Positions 8,134-16,297 of a DNA stretch of 64,000 nt are shown in pieces. The notes below the pieces were generated by a model. The model worked only from the letters and a program-made list of their open reading frames with translations, searched no databases and was not told the DNA's origin. The translations under genes and the position numbers were made by a program. Position 1 is the stretch's first letter. Each line of letters begins with the position of its first letter. Source of the DNA: Paraburkholderia sp. FT54 (lineage in GTDB: Bacteria > Pseudomonadota > Gammaproteobacteria > Burkholderiales > Burkholderiaceae); the NCBI RefSeq assembly GCF_031585635.1, contig NZ_CP134196.1, positions 186,001 through 250,000 on the forward strand, read 5' to 3'.

Positions 8134-9082
8134 TTCTAATGCTCCGGAACATGAAATTGGCAGGGCGATGCAAGGATGGGCACACATTTAGCGCCCGTTT
8201 TGAGTCTACCTACTTCTTCGCATGCATGCGTGCCGCAGAAGTAGGCCTCAGAGAAGGCGGCCAACGGAACGGCTGCTCGCGCCTCGACATGAGGCGGTCG
8301 GACGCGGCGCTTCGATCAGCCTATTGCCGGTTGCGACAGACCTTCAGGCTCTGGCTGTGTCACCGAACAGGCAAATCCGGTTTATCGCCGCTCGCCGACA
8401 ACTGTCGAATCGATTTCATCGTTCAGCCCGATGTGACGAAACGCCGCCGGCGAGTTGACCCCATTCCCTTCGTCTGGCGTTTTCATCGAACCTGCTTTTC
8501 ACTGCGAGTAGAGCACCCCCTGCCGCGTCAGTTACCGAGGCGCTTGTCGAGCCTTCATGGAGACATGTTTCTTTCGGTTCTCGTCTTGCTGATCTGATCG
8601 CGATAGTTCGCCTGCGTTTCGGGCGCGGATTGACCCAGCAGCCATCGCGAGCGAAATAAAGACATTGGTTAGCGCGAGTGTCCAACAGGCATCAGGCTGC
8701 GCGAAACCTTTTCGCTGGCTCTGAGTGGCCTGGCGGAGCGGTGAGGGATGGTCGATTCTGGATTTGCGCGCCGTTGATCGCTGTTAGGCAGAGCGTGCCA
8801 GGAACGGCCGATCGAAGGCACGGTGTAAATCGTTGCCAATATAAGTTCGTGTGCACCTGGGGCTCAAATGTTCCTGGATGCGGCCCTCTCAGCCAAAAAT
8901 CTCGCTAGGGCAGCCGTGCTTTCCGAAGCGAAAGCGAACCGCTCCCCGATGAGCGGTCTGCACCGCGCCGCACTGGCAGTATGTTCATCGCCTGGTTGCC
9001 GACACCACCTGCAAAGTGCCTGATTCATTTTTGAAGTTGAGCACAACGTCTTCCGGGGAAGGTCGGGCGGGGGAGTGTCCGA
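8134..9082. other. About 950 bases without a recognisable gene
   Basis: Short open frames on both strands, none resembling a known family and none with a convincing ribosome site. The right end runs into the DUF4148 promoter region. Confidence 0.45.
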
Positions 9083-9218
9083 TTGAAACAAGCTATGTGA
9101 TCTATAGAAACTATCATGCGACGGATGCGCATAGTGCGGGTTTATACTTATTCGACTGTCGTCATAGCACTCACTTTCTCGGCATCGCCGTTCGCGGCCA
9201 ACAACCGGAGGTTTCGCC
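9083..9218 (+). promoter_or_regulatory. Conserved DUF4148 promoter/leader, copy 1
   Basis: Closely matches 33532-33670 upstream of another DUF4148 gene. Shared blocks are a palindromic box (ATAGAAACTATC near 9104), the run GGTTTATACTTAT near 9139-9152, which could hold the -10 box, and CGTTCGCGGCCAACAAC just before the ribosome site. ATAG/CTAT half-sites are typical of LysR-type regulators such as OxyR, but the three-base spacing between these two is not the OxyR consensus. Confidence 0.6.
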
Positions 9219-9545
9219 ATGCTCAGGTCACTCATTTCCGCTCTCGCTCTCGCTTCGGCGTTAGCCGCGCCGGCCGTATCGTTCGCTCAATCGAACGGGT
9301 CTGTCACTCGCGCTCAGGTGCGCGCGGAACTCTTCCAGCTCGAGAAGGCTGGCTATCACGTGGGCGACGGCGACCACACCAGCTATCCGGCTGGCATTCA
9401 GGCCGCCGAAGCCAGGGTCGCGGCGCAAAATGAAGTGACAGGTAGCTATGGTGGCGTAGCCGGTGGTCTGTCGGCATCCGGTGCCCCCACCGCGGCCCGC
9501 TCTGAAGCCACTGGCAACACAAAGTCGATTTACTTCGGTCATTAA
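9219..9545 (+). CDS. DUF4148 secreted small protein (copy 1)
   Basis: A 108-residue protein of the Burkholderiales-specific DUF4148 family, probably periplasmic; function unknown. The N-terminus is a Sec signal peptide ('MLRSLISALALASALAAPAV', cleavage after 'SFAQ'). The family core follows: 'VTRAQVRAELFQLEKAGYH', then 'YPAGIQAAEARVAAQNE'. The C-terminal tail ends 'KSIYFGH'. The ribosome site is GGAGG. It shares its upstream region with the paralogue at 33671 but not with the one at 11872. Confidence 0.9.
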   Translation: MLRSLISALALASALAAPAVSFAQSNGSVTRAQVRAELFQLEKAGYHVGDGDHTSYPAGIQAAEARVAAQNEVTGSYGGVAGGLSASGAPTAARSEATGNTKSIYFGH

Positions 9546-9640
9546 ACCGTCAGGTTGGCGGGTGCAGTTCGCCCTGACACACAAGATTTGCCGGGTATCT
9601 GAATGAGCGCAAGACCAGGCGTCAAAGCAAATGACAAACT

Positions 9641-10411
9641 ATGAAAGTTCGTAATGCGAGCGGCTGGGCGCCCCGGGGCCTTCGCGGCTGGTACTTCGCA
9701 GCGCTCGCGCTCGTCGTCGCGAGCGGGGGCCGGCTGCTGCTGGGTCCGCTGCTCGGGCCCATCATGCCCGGAACGGCCTATTTCATCGCTGCGGCGTTGA
9801 TCGCATATTTTTTTGGAATGGCGCCGGCGCTCGCCGTCATGGGGTTTGGCCTCGTGATCGCCGACTACCTGTTCGTACCGCCCTATCAGCAAATTGGCGT
9901 TCTCGACCAGTCCGACATCGACCTGATTGTCTCACTTCCGCTCGTCAGCATTTTGGTGATCTGCCTGATCGAGAGATTGCGCCGCTCGCAGTTCCGAACC
10001 GAACTCATCGGCCTCGTGGCGCAATCCCGCTATGAAATGCTTTTACGTGCTGATAACGAGCGGTTGTTGGCCGGTCGTGCGGTCGATGAGACGCATCGGC
10101 TGCTTCGACATCTTCCTCATTACCACGACAACATTATCCTGATCCAGGCACTCGATCACCGGGTGGCGCTAGACGACCCCGGCGACGTCCGTGTTGCCGG
10201 CTCGGTGAGGATTGCAGCGGCCACCGCGCCGGGGCTGCGCTATGAGCATGTTCATTCCGATGACATCAAGCTCCTGTTGCCGACGCTTACGCCCGGCAAC
10301 CATCGCGCGCGCGTGGACATGGGTGCCGGAAAGTTCAAGCCAATGGACTGCATCTGCGAACGCTTTACGACGCACGCAGGTGACTTTCTGGTGTTACGGC
10401 TAGCAGGCTGA
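9641..10411 (+). CDS. DUF4118 (KdpD-like) membrane protein
   Basis: A 256-residue protein whose first half resembles the four-helix DUF4118 region of KdpD-type sensor kinases: 'WYFAALALVVASGGRLLLGP', 'AYFIAAALIAYFFGMAPALA', 'GFGLVIADYLFVPP' and 'LIVSLPLVSILVICLIERLR'. Unlike KdpD, there is no HisKA or ATPase domain. The cytoplasmic tail of about 140 residues shows no recognised domain. It could be a sensor without a kinase, or a scaffold. The next gene starts two bases after its stop, so the two are translationally coupled. Confidence 0.75.
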   Translation: MKVRNASGWAPRGLRGWYFAALALVVASGGRLLLGPLLGPIMPGTAYFIAAALIAYFFGMAPALAVMGFGLVIADYLFVPPYQQIGVLDQSDIDLIVSLPLVSILVICLIERLRRSQFRTELIGLVAQSRYEMLLRADNERLLAGRAVDETHRLLRHLPHYHDNIILIQALDHRVALDDPGDVRVAGSVRIAAATAPGLRYEHVHSDDIKLLLPTLTPGNHRARVDMGAGKFKPMDCICERFTTHAGDFLVLRLAG

Positions 10412-10413
10412 AT

Positions 10414-11301
10414 TTGTCAGATACGACGTCGTTGTTCAACGCAGGGGGGGATCACGCCGTCCTCCTGATCCATGGCCTCTCCAGTTCGCCGCTCGAGATG
10501 CGATTCCTTGCCCGGGCGCTTGAGCGCAACGGCTTCGTGATCTGCGCGCCCACGTTTGACGGTTATAGCGCGGGGTCCCCCGAACGCAAGATGGAAGCAT
10601 GGCTGACGGCAGTCATTCAAGAATTCGACGAGCTGTCCGGCCGGTATGCCCATGTTTCCGTCTGCGGTCTTTCCATCGGGGCAACATTGGCTCTGGCGCT
10701 TGTCAGGCATCGCCCGGCGGCTCAAGCCGTTGTTCTCCTGTCTGTCACGCTCGCCTATGACGGCTGGGCAATACCGTGGTATCAATTCCTGCTGGGGCTG
10801 GTTTACTACACGCCCATGCGCGGAAGGTGGCGATATCGCGAGGGATCGCCATTCGGACTCAGGAACGAGGCGCTGCGAGCAAAAATTGCTCGGGCAATGC
10901 AGAAGGATGCGTTCAGCGAGGTTGGCCCTTCCACCATTTCCGTGCCGGCGCTCCACGAAGCTTCGCGACTCGCCAGGAGCGTGCGCGGCTTCGTTCGCGA
11001 TATCAAGAACGACTGCCTGATCATCCACGCCATCGACGATGAAACTGCGAACGCCAGCAACGCGAGATTTGTCAGCTCGCACATTGGCTCCGCGTTCCTG
11101 CGTTCGATTTATCTGGACGATTCGTACCACATGATTACATCCGACAACGAACGCGAAATCGTCGCGCGGGAGGTGGCCCTGTTTCTGCGGGAAAGTGCAA
11201 TGGCCCGAAGCGGTGGAGACGGAGAAGCGGCGCCGGTGGTCTCGAGGGCGCTTGCGAGGCGTTTGCGGCACCTCGCAAAAGGGAGGCAACGCGGTGCTTG
11301 A
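10414..11301 (+). CDS. Alpha/beta hydrolase (carboxylesterase-like)
   Basis: A 295-residue cytosolic serine hydrolase. The oxyanion region is 'VLLIHGLSSSPLEMRFLA'. The nucleophile Ser87 lies in the elbow 'CGLSIGAT', the acidic residue probably in 'IIHAIDDETAN', and the His in 'DDSYHMITSD'. This is the pattern of monoglyceride-lipase/Est30-type enzymes. It starts at TTG 10414, two bases after the DUF4118 stop, which suggests co-translation with that membrane protein. The substrate is unknown. The last 40 residues are basic and unlike the core family. Confidence 0.8.
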   Translation: MSDTTSLFNAGGDHAVLLIHGLSSSPLEMRFLARALERNGFVICAPTFDGYSAGSPERKMEAWLTAVIQEFDELSGRYAHVSVCGLSIGATLALALVRHRPAAQAVVLLSVTLAYDGWAIPWYQFLLGLVYYTPMRGRWRYREGSPFGLRNEALRAKIARAMQKDAFSEVGPSTISVPALHEASRLARSVRGFVRDIKNDCLIIHAIDDETANASNARFVSSHIGSAFLRSIYLDDSYHMITSDNEREIVAREVALFLRESAMARSGGDGEAAPVVSRALARRLRHLAKGRQRGA

Positions 11302-11480
11302 CTCGGGGCGTGATACTTCGCATGCGGGCGTCGGCGCCACGGCTCTTGCAACGACGGGAAGGGCGTAGTGAAAGCAGGCCCTGCGCTGCAGCGCCTGCCG
11401 ATTGCGTTGGGGTGCGTTTGGCTTGTAGTGTCGCGTTAAAGGAAGGTGGGGTGAGCAAACGCCTGGATGAAGAGGACTGC

Positions 11481-11590
11481 CTACATCGCGAGAGAATAGA
11501 ATTGGTCGGCAGCAGTCGCAGCGACGCCATCATCATGCATCTGCCCTTTACGTATCATGTGCGCAATCTCGATGCCGGCCAGGATGATAG
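11481..11590 (-). pseudogene. IS6-family transposase C-terminal relic
   Basis: The minus strand reads 'MAIILAGIEIAHMIRKGQMH' and ends 'AADQFYSLAM', like the C-terminal end of IS6/IS26-type transposases ('AGIE..HMIRKGQ', 'QFY.LA'). Upstream residues do not match, so only the last 30-35 codons remain. Related relics lie at 18540-18743 and 59030-59335. Confidence 0.45.
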
Positions 11591-11820
11591 CCATTTTTCC
11601 GCCAGCGGTTCGTCGGTCTATCGCGACACGCGTGACCTGTCCGCTTTCGTGTTCGGTGAACGTACGCATCTCATAGATGCAAGGAACAAGTGGCGGCTCA
11701 CTCCGGGAATTCAAATCCAAACATGACGTCGGTGTAATGCGAGCGTCAGGACACGTCCACCTTCGCTATGCAGAATCACTCTTGCTCATTCCCGTTGCGA
11801 CGAGGAAGGCGATCAGCGGT

Positions 11821-11837
11821 TTCGATCACCGATCGAA
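11821..11837. promoter_or_regulatory. Palindrome upstream of DUF4148 copy 2
   Basis: TTCGATC-ACC-GATCGAA, a perfect 7-base dyad with a 3-base centre, 34 bases before the start of the second DUF4148 gene. Its position suits an operator near the transcription start. Confidence 0.4.
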
Positions 11838-11871
11838 GCTGACCAAATCCACGTTTATGAGGTGATCCGCG

Positions 11872-12183
11872 ATGAAGTCGCATTTTTATGCTGCCCTGGT
11901 TACTGGGCTGCTCGCACTCCCGACCGTCTCCTTCGCTCAGGACGCCAGTGTGTCAGTGACGCGTGCGGACGTACAGGCGGATCTGATCCGGTTGGAACAG
12001 GCCGGCTACCGGCCAAGCAGACTGAATTATCCGGCTGATATCCAGACGGCGGAGGCCCGCCTCAACGCGCAGGAGGTCACGGCATCGAACAACACCGGCG
12101 TGGGTGGCGTGTCGGATGGCTCTTCGCAGGTGAGTGCGCCCACGACAATCGTGGGCGCCCACTCGATCTATACCCATCACTGA
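11872..12183 (+). CDS. DUF4148 secreted small protein (copy 2)
   Basis: A 103-residue DUF4148 protein with the signal peptide 'MKSHFYAALVTGLLALPTV' (cleavage after 'SFAQ'). The family core is 'VTRADVQADLIRLEQAGYRP' followed by 'YPADIQTAEARLNAQE'. The C-terminus is 'HSIYTHH', echoing the ends of copy 1. The ribosome site GAGGTGATC precedes the ATG at a normal distance. Its upstream region differs from copies 1 and 3, so it is probably regulated differently. Function unknown; probably periplasmic. Confidence 0.9.
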   Translation: MKSHFYAALVTGLLALPTVSFAQDASVSVTRADVQADLIRLEQAGYRPSRLNYPADIQTAEARLNAQEVTASNNTGVGGVSDGSSQVSAPTTIVGAHSIYTHH

Positions 12184-12206
12184 TATTGATTGTCAGCGCA
12201 CGCGGT

Positions 12207-12235
12207 GACCGTCAGGCTGCTAACGGCGGTCTTTT
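12207..12235 (+). terminator. Possible terminator after DUF4148 copy 2
   Basis: GACCG (12207-12211) pairs with CGGTC (12227-12231), with weak extra pairing inside the loop, followed by TTTT. The stem is short. Confidence 0.3.
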
Positions 12236-12384
12236 CTGTGGCCTACGTCAATCGGTTTGGTTAAGTTATGCGGGGGACGCGAGCCGGAATAAAAACTAAG
12301 CTCAATTTGACAATGTAGTTGCCGAACCTGAAAGCGCCAGAGACCGTATGTGCAGAGCCGTTGATAAACCCAATAGCGGAACAC

Positions 12385-12427
12385 ATGACAAATTTGTCAT
12401 TTCCCCGCCCCCTGGATGACAGATTTG
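12385..12427. promoter_or_regulatory. Tandem palindromic boxes upstream of catalase
   Basis: ATGACAAATTTGTCAT (12385-12400) is a perfect 16-base palindrome. A second partial copy, ATGACAGATTTG, begins at 12416, exactly 31 bases (three helical turns) downstream. They lie about 130-170 bases before the catalase start. The spacing and symmetry suggest a dimeric regulator binding the same face of the helix. Confidence 0.5.
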
Positions 12428-12557
12428 CCGCCCTAACATTCCGCGGCGGATGTGCCAGAGGATGATGTCGAGCTTGAACTAGCAGCGTTTGAAATCGATG
12501 ATCGCGATTTCGCAATCTAGCACGTCCGCACGGCCCTGCTCAAATAAGGAATTAACC

Positions 12558-14099
12558 GTGAAAAGATCTAAGACTCAACTCTCAGTAAGCATTCTTTCGA
12601 TGATCTCGGCTATCGCGATCGGTCAAGCCGCATATGCAGAAGGCATGACGCGCGATACTGGACAACCGGTCGGCGACAACCAGAATTCCCAGACCGCAGG
12701 TCCCGAAGGTCCGGTTCTTCTGCAGGACTCGAATCTCGTCGAGAAACTGCAGCGCTTCGATCGCGAGCGCATCCCGGAGCGCGTTGTTCACGCACGCGGC
12801 ACGGGCATTTTTGGCGAATTCGTTCCCAGCGCTGACATCAGCTCGTTGACCACCGCGAAGGTGTTCACGCCGGGCACGAAGACGCCGGTGTTCGTGCGGT
12901 TCTCGACGGTGATGGGCTATCGCGGATCTCCGGAGCAGGCTCGCGACCCGCGCGGCTTCGCGATCAAGTTCTACACGCAGCAAGGCAACTGGGACATGGT
13001 CGGCATCAACTGGCCAGTGTTTTTTATCCGTGACGCCATCAAGTTCCCGGACTTCGTGCATGCGAACAAGCCGTCGGCAGTGACCGGCGTGCAGGACCCG
13101 AACCTCGCGTTCGACTTCTTCGCTCACTCACCCGAAGCGACCAACATGCTGACCCATCTCTACACGGATGAGGGCATGCCCAACTCGTACCGTCACATGG
13201 ATGGCTTCGGTGTGCACGCGTTTAAGTTCGTCAACGCGAAGGGCGAAGTGCACTACGTGAAGTTCCACTGGAAAAGCCGCCAGGGCATCGAAGGCATTCG
13301 TCCGCAGGACATTCCGCATTCGATCGGCGCGGACTGGAACCTGATGACCAACGACCTGTACAACTCGGTCAAGGCACATTCGTATCCGCAGTGGGACCTG
13401 TATATCCAGGTAATGTCGCCGAAGGATCTGGCCAAGTACGATTTCGACCCGCTGGACGACACGAAGGTATGGCCGACGTCGATTGCTGAGCAAAAGGTCG
13501 GCACCATGACGCTCAACCGCGTTCCGGATAACTACTTCCAGTCCACGGAAGAATCCGCGTTTGCGCCGTCGCGCTTCGTGCCGGGCATCGAGCCTTCCGA
13601 AGACCGGATGTTGCAAGGGCGTCTCTTCGCCTACGCGGACACTCAGATGTACCGCCTTGGACCGAACTACAACGACCTGCCGATCAACCGCCCGGTTGTC
13701 CCGGTGGACAACAACAACCAGGACGGCTTCATGAATGCCGGCGACCGCAAGGGCGAAGTCAACTATGAGCCCTCCGGTATCAACGAAATCTCCGAGCAGC
13801 CGAAGTACAAGTCCGTGCGGACGACGCTCACGGGTACGACGCAGCAACAGGCGATCCACAAGACGCTCGACTTCCGACAGGCTGGCGAGTATTACCGCAG
13901 CCTGTCCGATCAGGACAAGACGGATCTGGTGACCGCCCTCTCGGCCGATCTCTCACACGTAACGAACGATGCGAACAAGTACACGATGCTGTCGTACTTC
14001 TACAAGGCTGATTCCGACTACGGAACCCGTCTTGCGCAGGCAACACACGCTGACGTCGCGCGGGTCCAGGGTCTGGTGGCACATCTAGGTGACAATTAA
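12558..14099 (+). CDS. Exported monofunctional haem catalase
   Basis: A 513-residue small-subunit catalase that converts hydrogen peroxide to water and oxygen. A Sec signal peptide ('KTQLSVSILSMISAIAIGQA', cleavage near 'AYAE') implies periplasmic action, as in KatB-type enzymes. The catalytic His78 is in 'ERVVHARGTGIFGEF'. The Asn is in 'VGINWPVFFIRD', where the usual 'GNNTP' reads 'GINWP', keeping the Asn. The proximal haem Tyr lies in 'RLFAYADTQMYRLG'. I start at GTG 12558 because AAGGA precedes it; the frame opens at 12489 without one. An ankyrin gene, a frequent neighbour of such catalases, lies far away at 38886. Confidence 0.92.
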   Translation: MKRSKTQLSVSILSMISAIAIGQAAYAEGMTRDTGQPVGDNQNSQTAGPEGPVLLQDSNLVEKLQRFDRERIPERVVHARGTGIFGEFVPSADISSLTTAKVFTPGTKTPVFVRFSTVMGYRGSPEQARDPRGFAIKFYTQQGNWDMVGINWPVFFIRDAIKFPDFVHANKPSAVTGVQDPNLAFDFFAHSPEATNMLTHLYTDEGMPNSYRHMDGFGVHAFKFVNAKGEVHYVKFHWKSRQGIEGIRPQDIPHSIGADWNLMTNDLYNSVKAHSYPQWDLYIQVMSPKDLAKYDFDPLDDTKVWPTSIAEQKVGTMTLNRVPDNYFQSTEESAFAPSRFVPGIEPSEDRMLQGRLFAYADTQMYRLGPNYNDLPINRPVVPVDNNNQDGFMNAGDRKGEVNYEPSGINEISEQPKYKSVRTTLTGTTQQQAIHKTLDFRQAGEYYRSLSDQDKTDLVTALSADLSHVTNDANKYTMLSYFYKADSDYGTRLAQATHADVARVQGLVAHLGDN

Positions 14100-14515
14100 A
14101 GACGGGTCGTAGTTTTCGGTGTCGGTGCCGTGCACGTATGGTGCTGGCTCGAGCCACACCTATGCTCGGAGGTTGTGACGTGATGAACGCTCCTTTGCAG
14201 TGGATGTCACGACCTGATCCGCGGCCCGCGACGTGGTCGTGACAGACGATCCGCTGGCCGCGGAGGGTAATTCGCAGCCCCCTCAATTGGAGAAGTAGAC
14301 CCACAGAAAACGGACCACCCGAGGGATTGACTTTCAATGCCTCATAGAAGTGTGCTGCACCCACCGGTTGAATCCGCCGTTAGCAGGCGGGCATTCGAGT
14401 CGCGAGAACGAATGTAGTTCATCTGCAATTCAATCGAAGGACTGTCGACAACGGGCCCAACCAGGTTTTAGCTTCCCTTTTCTAACGCAGCAGATCATCA
14501 ATGATGATCATCGGG
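14100..14515. other. Intergenic, nothing recognised
   Basis: About 415 bases after the catalase; neither strand shows a recognisable gene or a good terminator. Confidence 0.4.
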
Positions 14516-15190
14516 TTACCTGCGGACCGATCCCGGATCAGCGGTCCCGAGGCCAGCCGGTACCCCAGCCTGAAGCGAGGACGCCTCGAGAAAAGCCGCC
14601 ACAGAGCGCATCTCCTGTTCCGACATGTGTCGCAGATCGCCTTCATCACCTCGCCGCGGGGACTCTGCCTAGCGTGCCGGAAGACCAGCAATTGCTTAAC
14701 GATATAGTCGGCATGCTGGCCTGCGAGCCGGGGAACTCCGCCCATGCCTTCGCCACGTGAGCCATGACAGGCGCTGCATGCTGGCACGCCCTTATCCGGT
14801 ATGCCGGAGATAAAAATTGTCCTGCCGTCGTCGATCGCCAGTCGATCGCCGTGCACACCTGCGGGTGGCGATCGGCTGGAATAGTACGTGGCAAGCTGCT
14901 CGATCTGCTCATCGCTTAGATGCGTAAAGCCCCACATGAATTTTCTGACATTCGGGTCGGACCGGAGGTGCGCCCTGAAGTCCATCAGTTGATTGACCAG
15001 AAATTCCTTTGGCTGACCTGCGAGGGTGGGAACCATGGGGGACACGGAAATGCCGTTCACGCTATGGCAGTTCGAGCAAATCTGTAGCGCGATCGTCGTG
15101 CCCGCGACAGCGGGATTGTCGATCTGTCTGGAGTGCACCCGAAAGCTGTGGAAGGACATGCATGTCCGCAAGCGACAGCAATTCATTGAA
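14516..15190 (-). pseudogene. Diheme c4-type cytochrome, 5' cut and frameshifted
   Basis: The minus strand encodes two c-type haem domains with CXXCH motifs 'CSNCH' and 'CSACH'. The axial-Met contexts ('NVRKFMWGFTHLSDEQIEQL' in domain 1) are as in cytochrome c4. Near 14645 the frame shifts: the expected end 'HMSEQEMRSVAAFLEASS' continues in the next frame to a TAA at 14516-14518. No signal peptide precedes the first haem domain; instead the frame is open into a glycosyltransferase fragment. The original role was probably periplasmic electron transfer. If the shift is a sequencing error, the 5' truncation still makes it a pseudogene. Confidence 0.75.
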
Positions 15191-15254
15191 CCGCTCTTTA
15201 GGTTAGCAGCCCGAGAAATCTGACATTGAGTAAGTCGTGGGCCTTTTCGAGCAG

Positions 15255-15530
15255 GCCACATGAGAAGCTTTGCCGCGTCCGCGATGATTTCCAGCCCTTG
15301 CTTGAGTCCGAGATTGCCTGAATAGAGGACGACCAGCACCCCGTGGCCGATGGAGAGCTGTGCTCGATAGGAGTTGTCCGCGCTTGCCCCAACTCGAAAA
15401 GAGTGCAGACTTCCGCGAGGTGTGGCTGGCGTCTGCCAGTATCTGAGGTTCGACGCAGGGAAGCTTGGAAGAGACTGCCCTTGGGCAGTTCAGCGCCCTC
15501 GTCCCAGCGATGGGGTGAACCGACGATATG
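15255..15530 (-). pseudogene. GT4 glycosyltransferase fragment (WcaI-like)
   Basis: The minus strand reads 'LVVLYSGNLGLKQGLEII' and 'ADAAKLL', the donor-site start of the C-terminal domain in colanic-acid-type GT4 enzymes. The upstream residues 'FANVISSV' and 'SLHSFRVGASADNSYRAQL' fit in shifted frames. It ends abruptly against the cytochrome relic and, on the other side, against the IS5 fragment. It is a second sign of a lost exopolysaccharide cluster. Confidence 0.6.
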
Positions 15531-15659
15531 ACGTTGGCGAAGGTCTTGCGCAAGCTGGCAGGACCGGTATCGCCTGGTGATACTTCAGCGATGCCTGAGC
15601 CGTCTGCGGCGAAAGTCGCTTGGGCGGTTCTTTGGGGAGGAGACGGCAGTGATGCCGTC

Positions 15660-16105
15660 TCTTTACCCGCTCATCTGTTGCCGCAACCGCTGCATGGACA
15701 GGAGCGGTGCGTCTATGGTGACAGCGCGTATGCCGGCCAGAAGGCGCTGATTCGCAGCAAGGCGCCGGACGCCCAGGATTTCACGAATCAGCGCACGCGC
15801 CGTGCCGGCGGCGAGGTCGATGAGGTGCAGCGCGGCAAGAACCACAACAAGTCAAAGATCCGCGCGCGCGTGGAGCATGTCTTCGCGGTGGTCAAGCGAC
15901 TGTGGGGTTTTACGAAGGTGCGCTATCGCGGCCTGGGAAAGAAGGCCTGCCGGGCGTTCACCGCGCTGGCGCTCGCTAACGTCTACCTGTCGCGCCGACG
16001 ATTGATGCCATCGGTCCGCCCGTAAAGGGCGAGAATCGGGCAAATGACCCGCCAGCAGGGCCCGAAAGGGCCGGAAAGTCAGGGGCGGAAGTGCGACTTG
16101 ACGAC
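15660..16105 (+). pseudogene. IS5-family transposase, 3' half
   Basis: The C-terminal part of an IS5-group DDE transposase ends at 16025. 'VYGDSAYAGQKALI' carries the second catalytic Asp. 'NKSKIRARVEHVFAVVKRLW' carries the catalytic Glu, and 'ALALANVYLSRRRLM' is the usual end. The first half with the first Asp is missing. The remaining bases to about 16105 are probably the right end of the element, but I could not identify a matching left repeat. Confidence 0.75.
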
Positions 16106-16242
16106 TAATCAACCCACACATGGCGAGGACGCCTCAAAAACAGTGGCTTGTTCAGCATAGCCTTAGTTCGAAGGGGGAGACCAGCCGTTCGCCGCCAGAC
16201 CGTCAATAGCGGCACTCGACCCAGGTAGAACGTCCAAGTGCG

Positions 16243-16273
16243 AAAACCCGCTGCAGGCAATGCCTGCGGCGGG
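16243..16273 (-). terminator. Intrinsic terminator of the phosphoesterase gene
   Basis: Read on the minus strand, CCCGCCGCAGGC-ATT-GCCTGCAGCGGG (12-bp stem with one wobble, 3-base loop) is followed by TTTT, 25 bases after the stop of the gene at 16298-18043. Confidence 0.7.
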
Positions 16274-16297
16274 GCTAGCTGTCGTGCTTCCGTCGTT

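Noticed and set aside
9104..9116. Calling the ATAGAAACTAT box an OxyR site.
   Set aside because: OxyR half-sites are separated by seven bases; here the dyad spacing is three, so only a generic LysR-like label is justified.
10417..11340. A 307-codon frame opposite the alpha/beta hydrolase.
   Set aside because: The plus strand encodes a complete GXSXG hydrolase; the minus frame has no recognisable motif.
12582..13859. Minus-strand open frames of 181 and 243 codons opposite the catalase.
   Set aside because: Shadows of the catalase; Arg/Val/His-rich with no domain.
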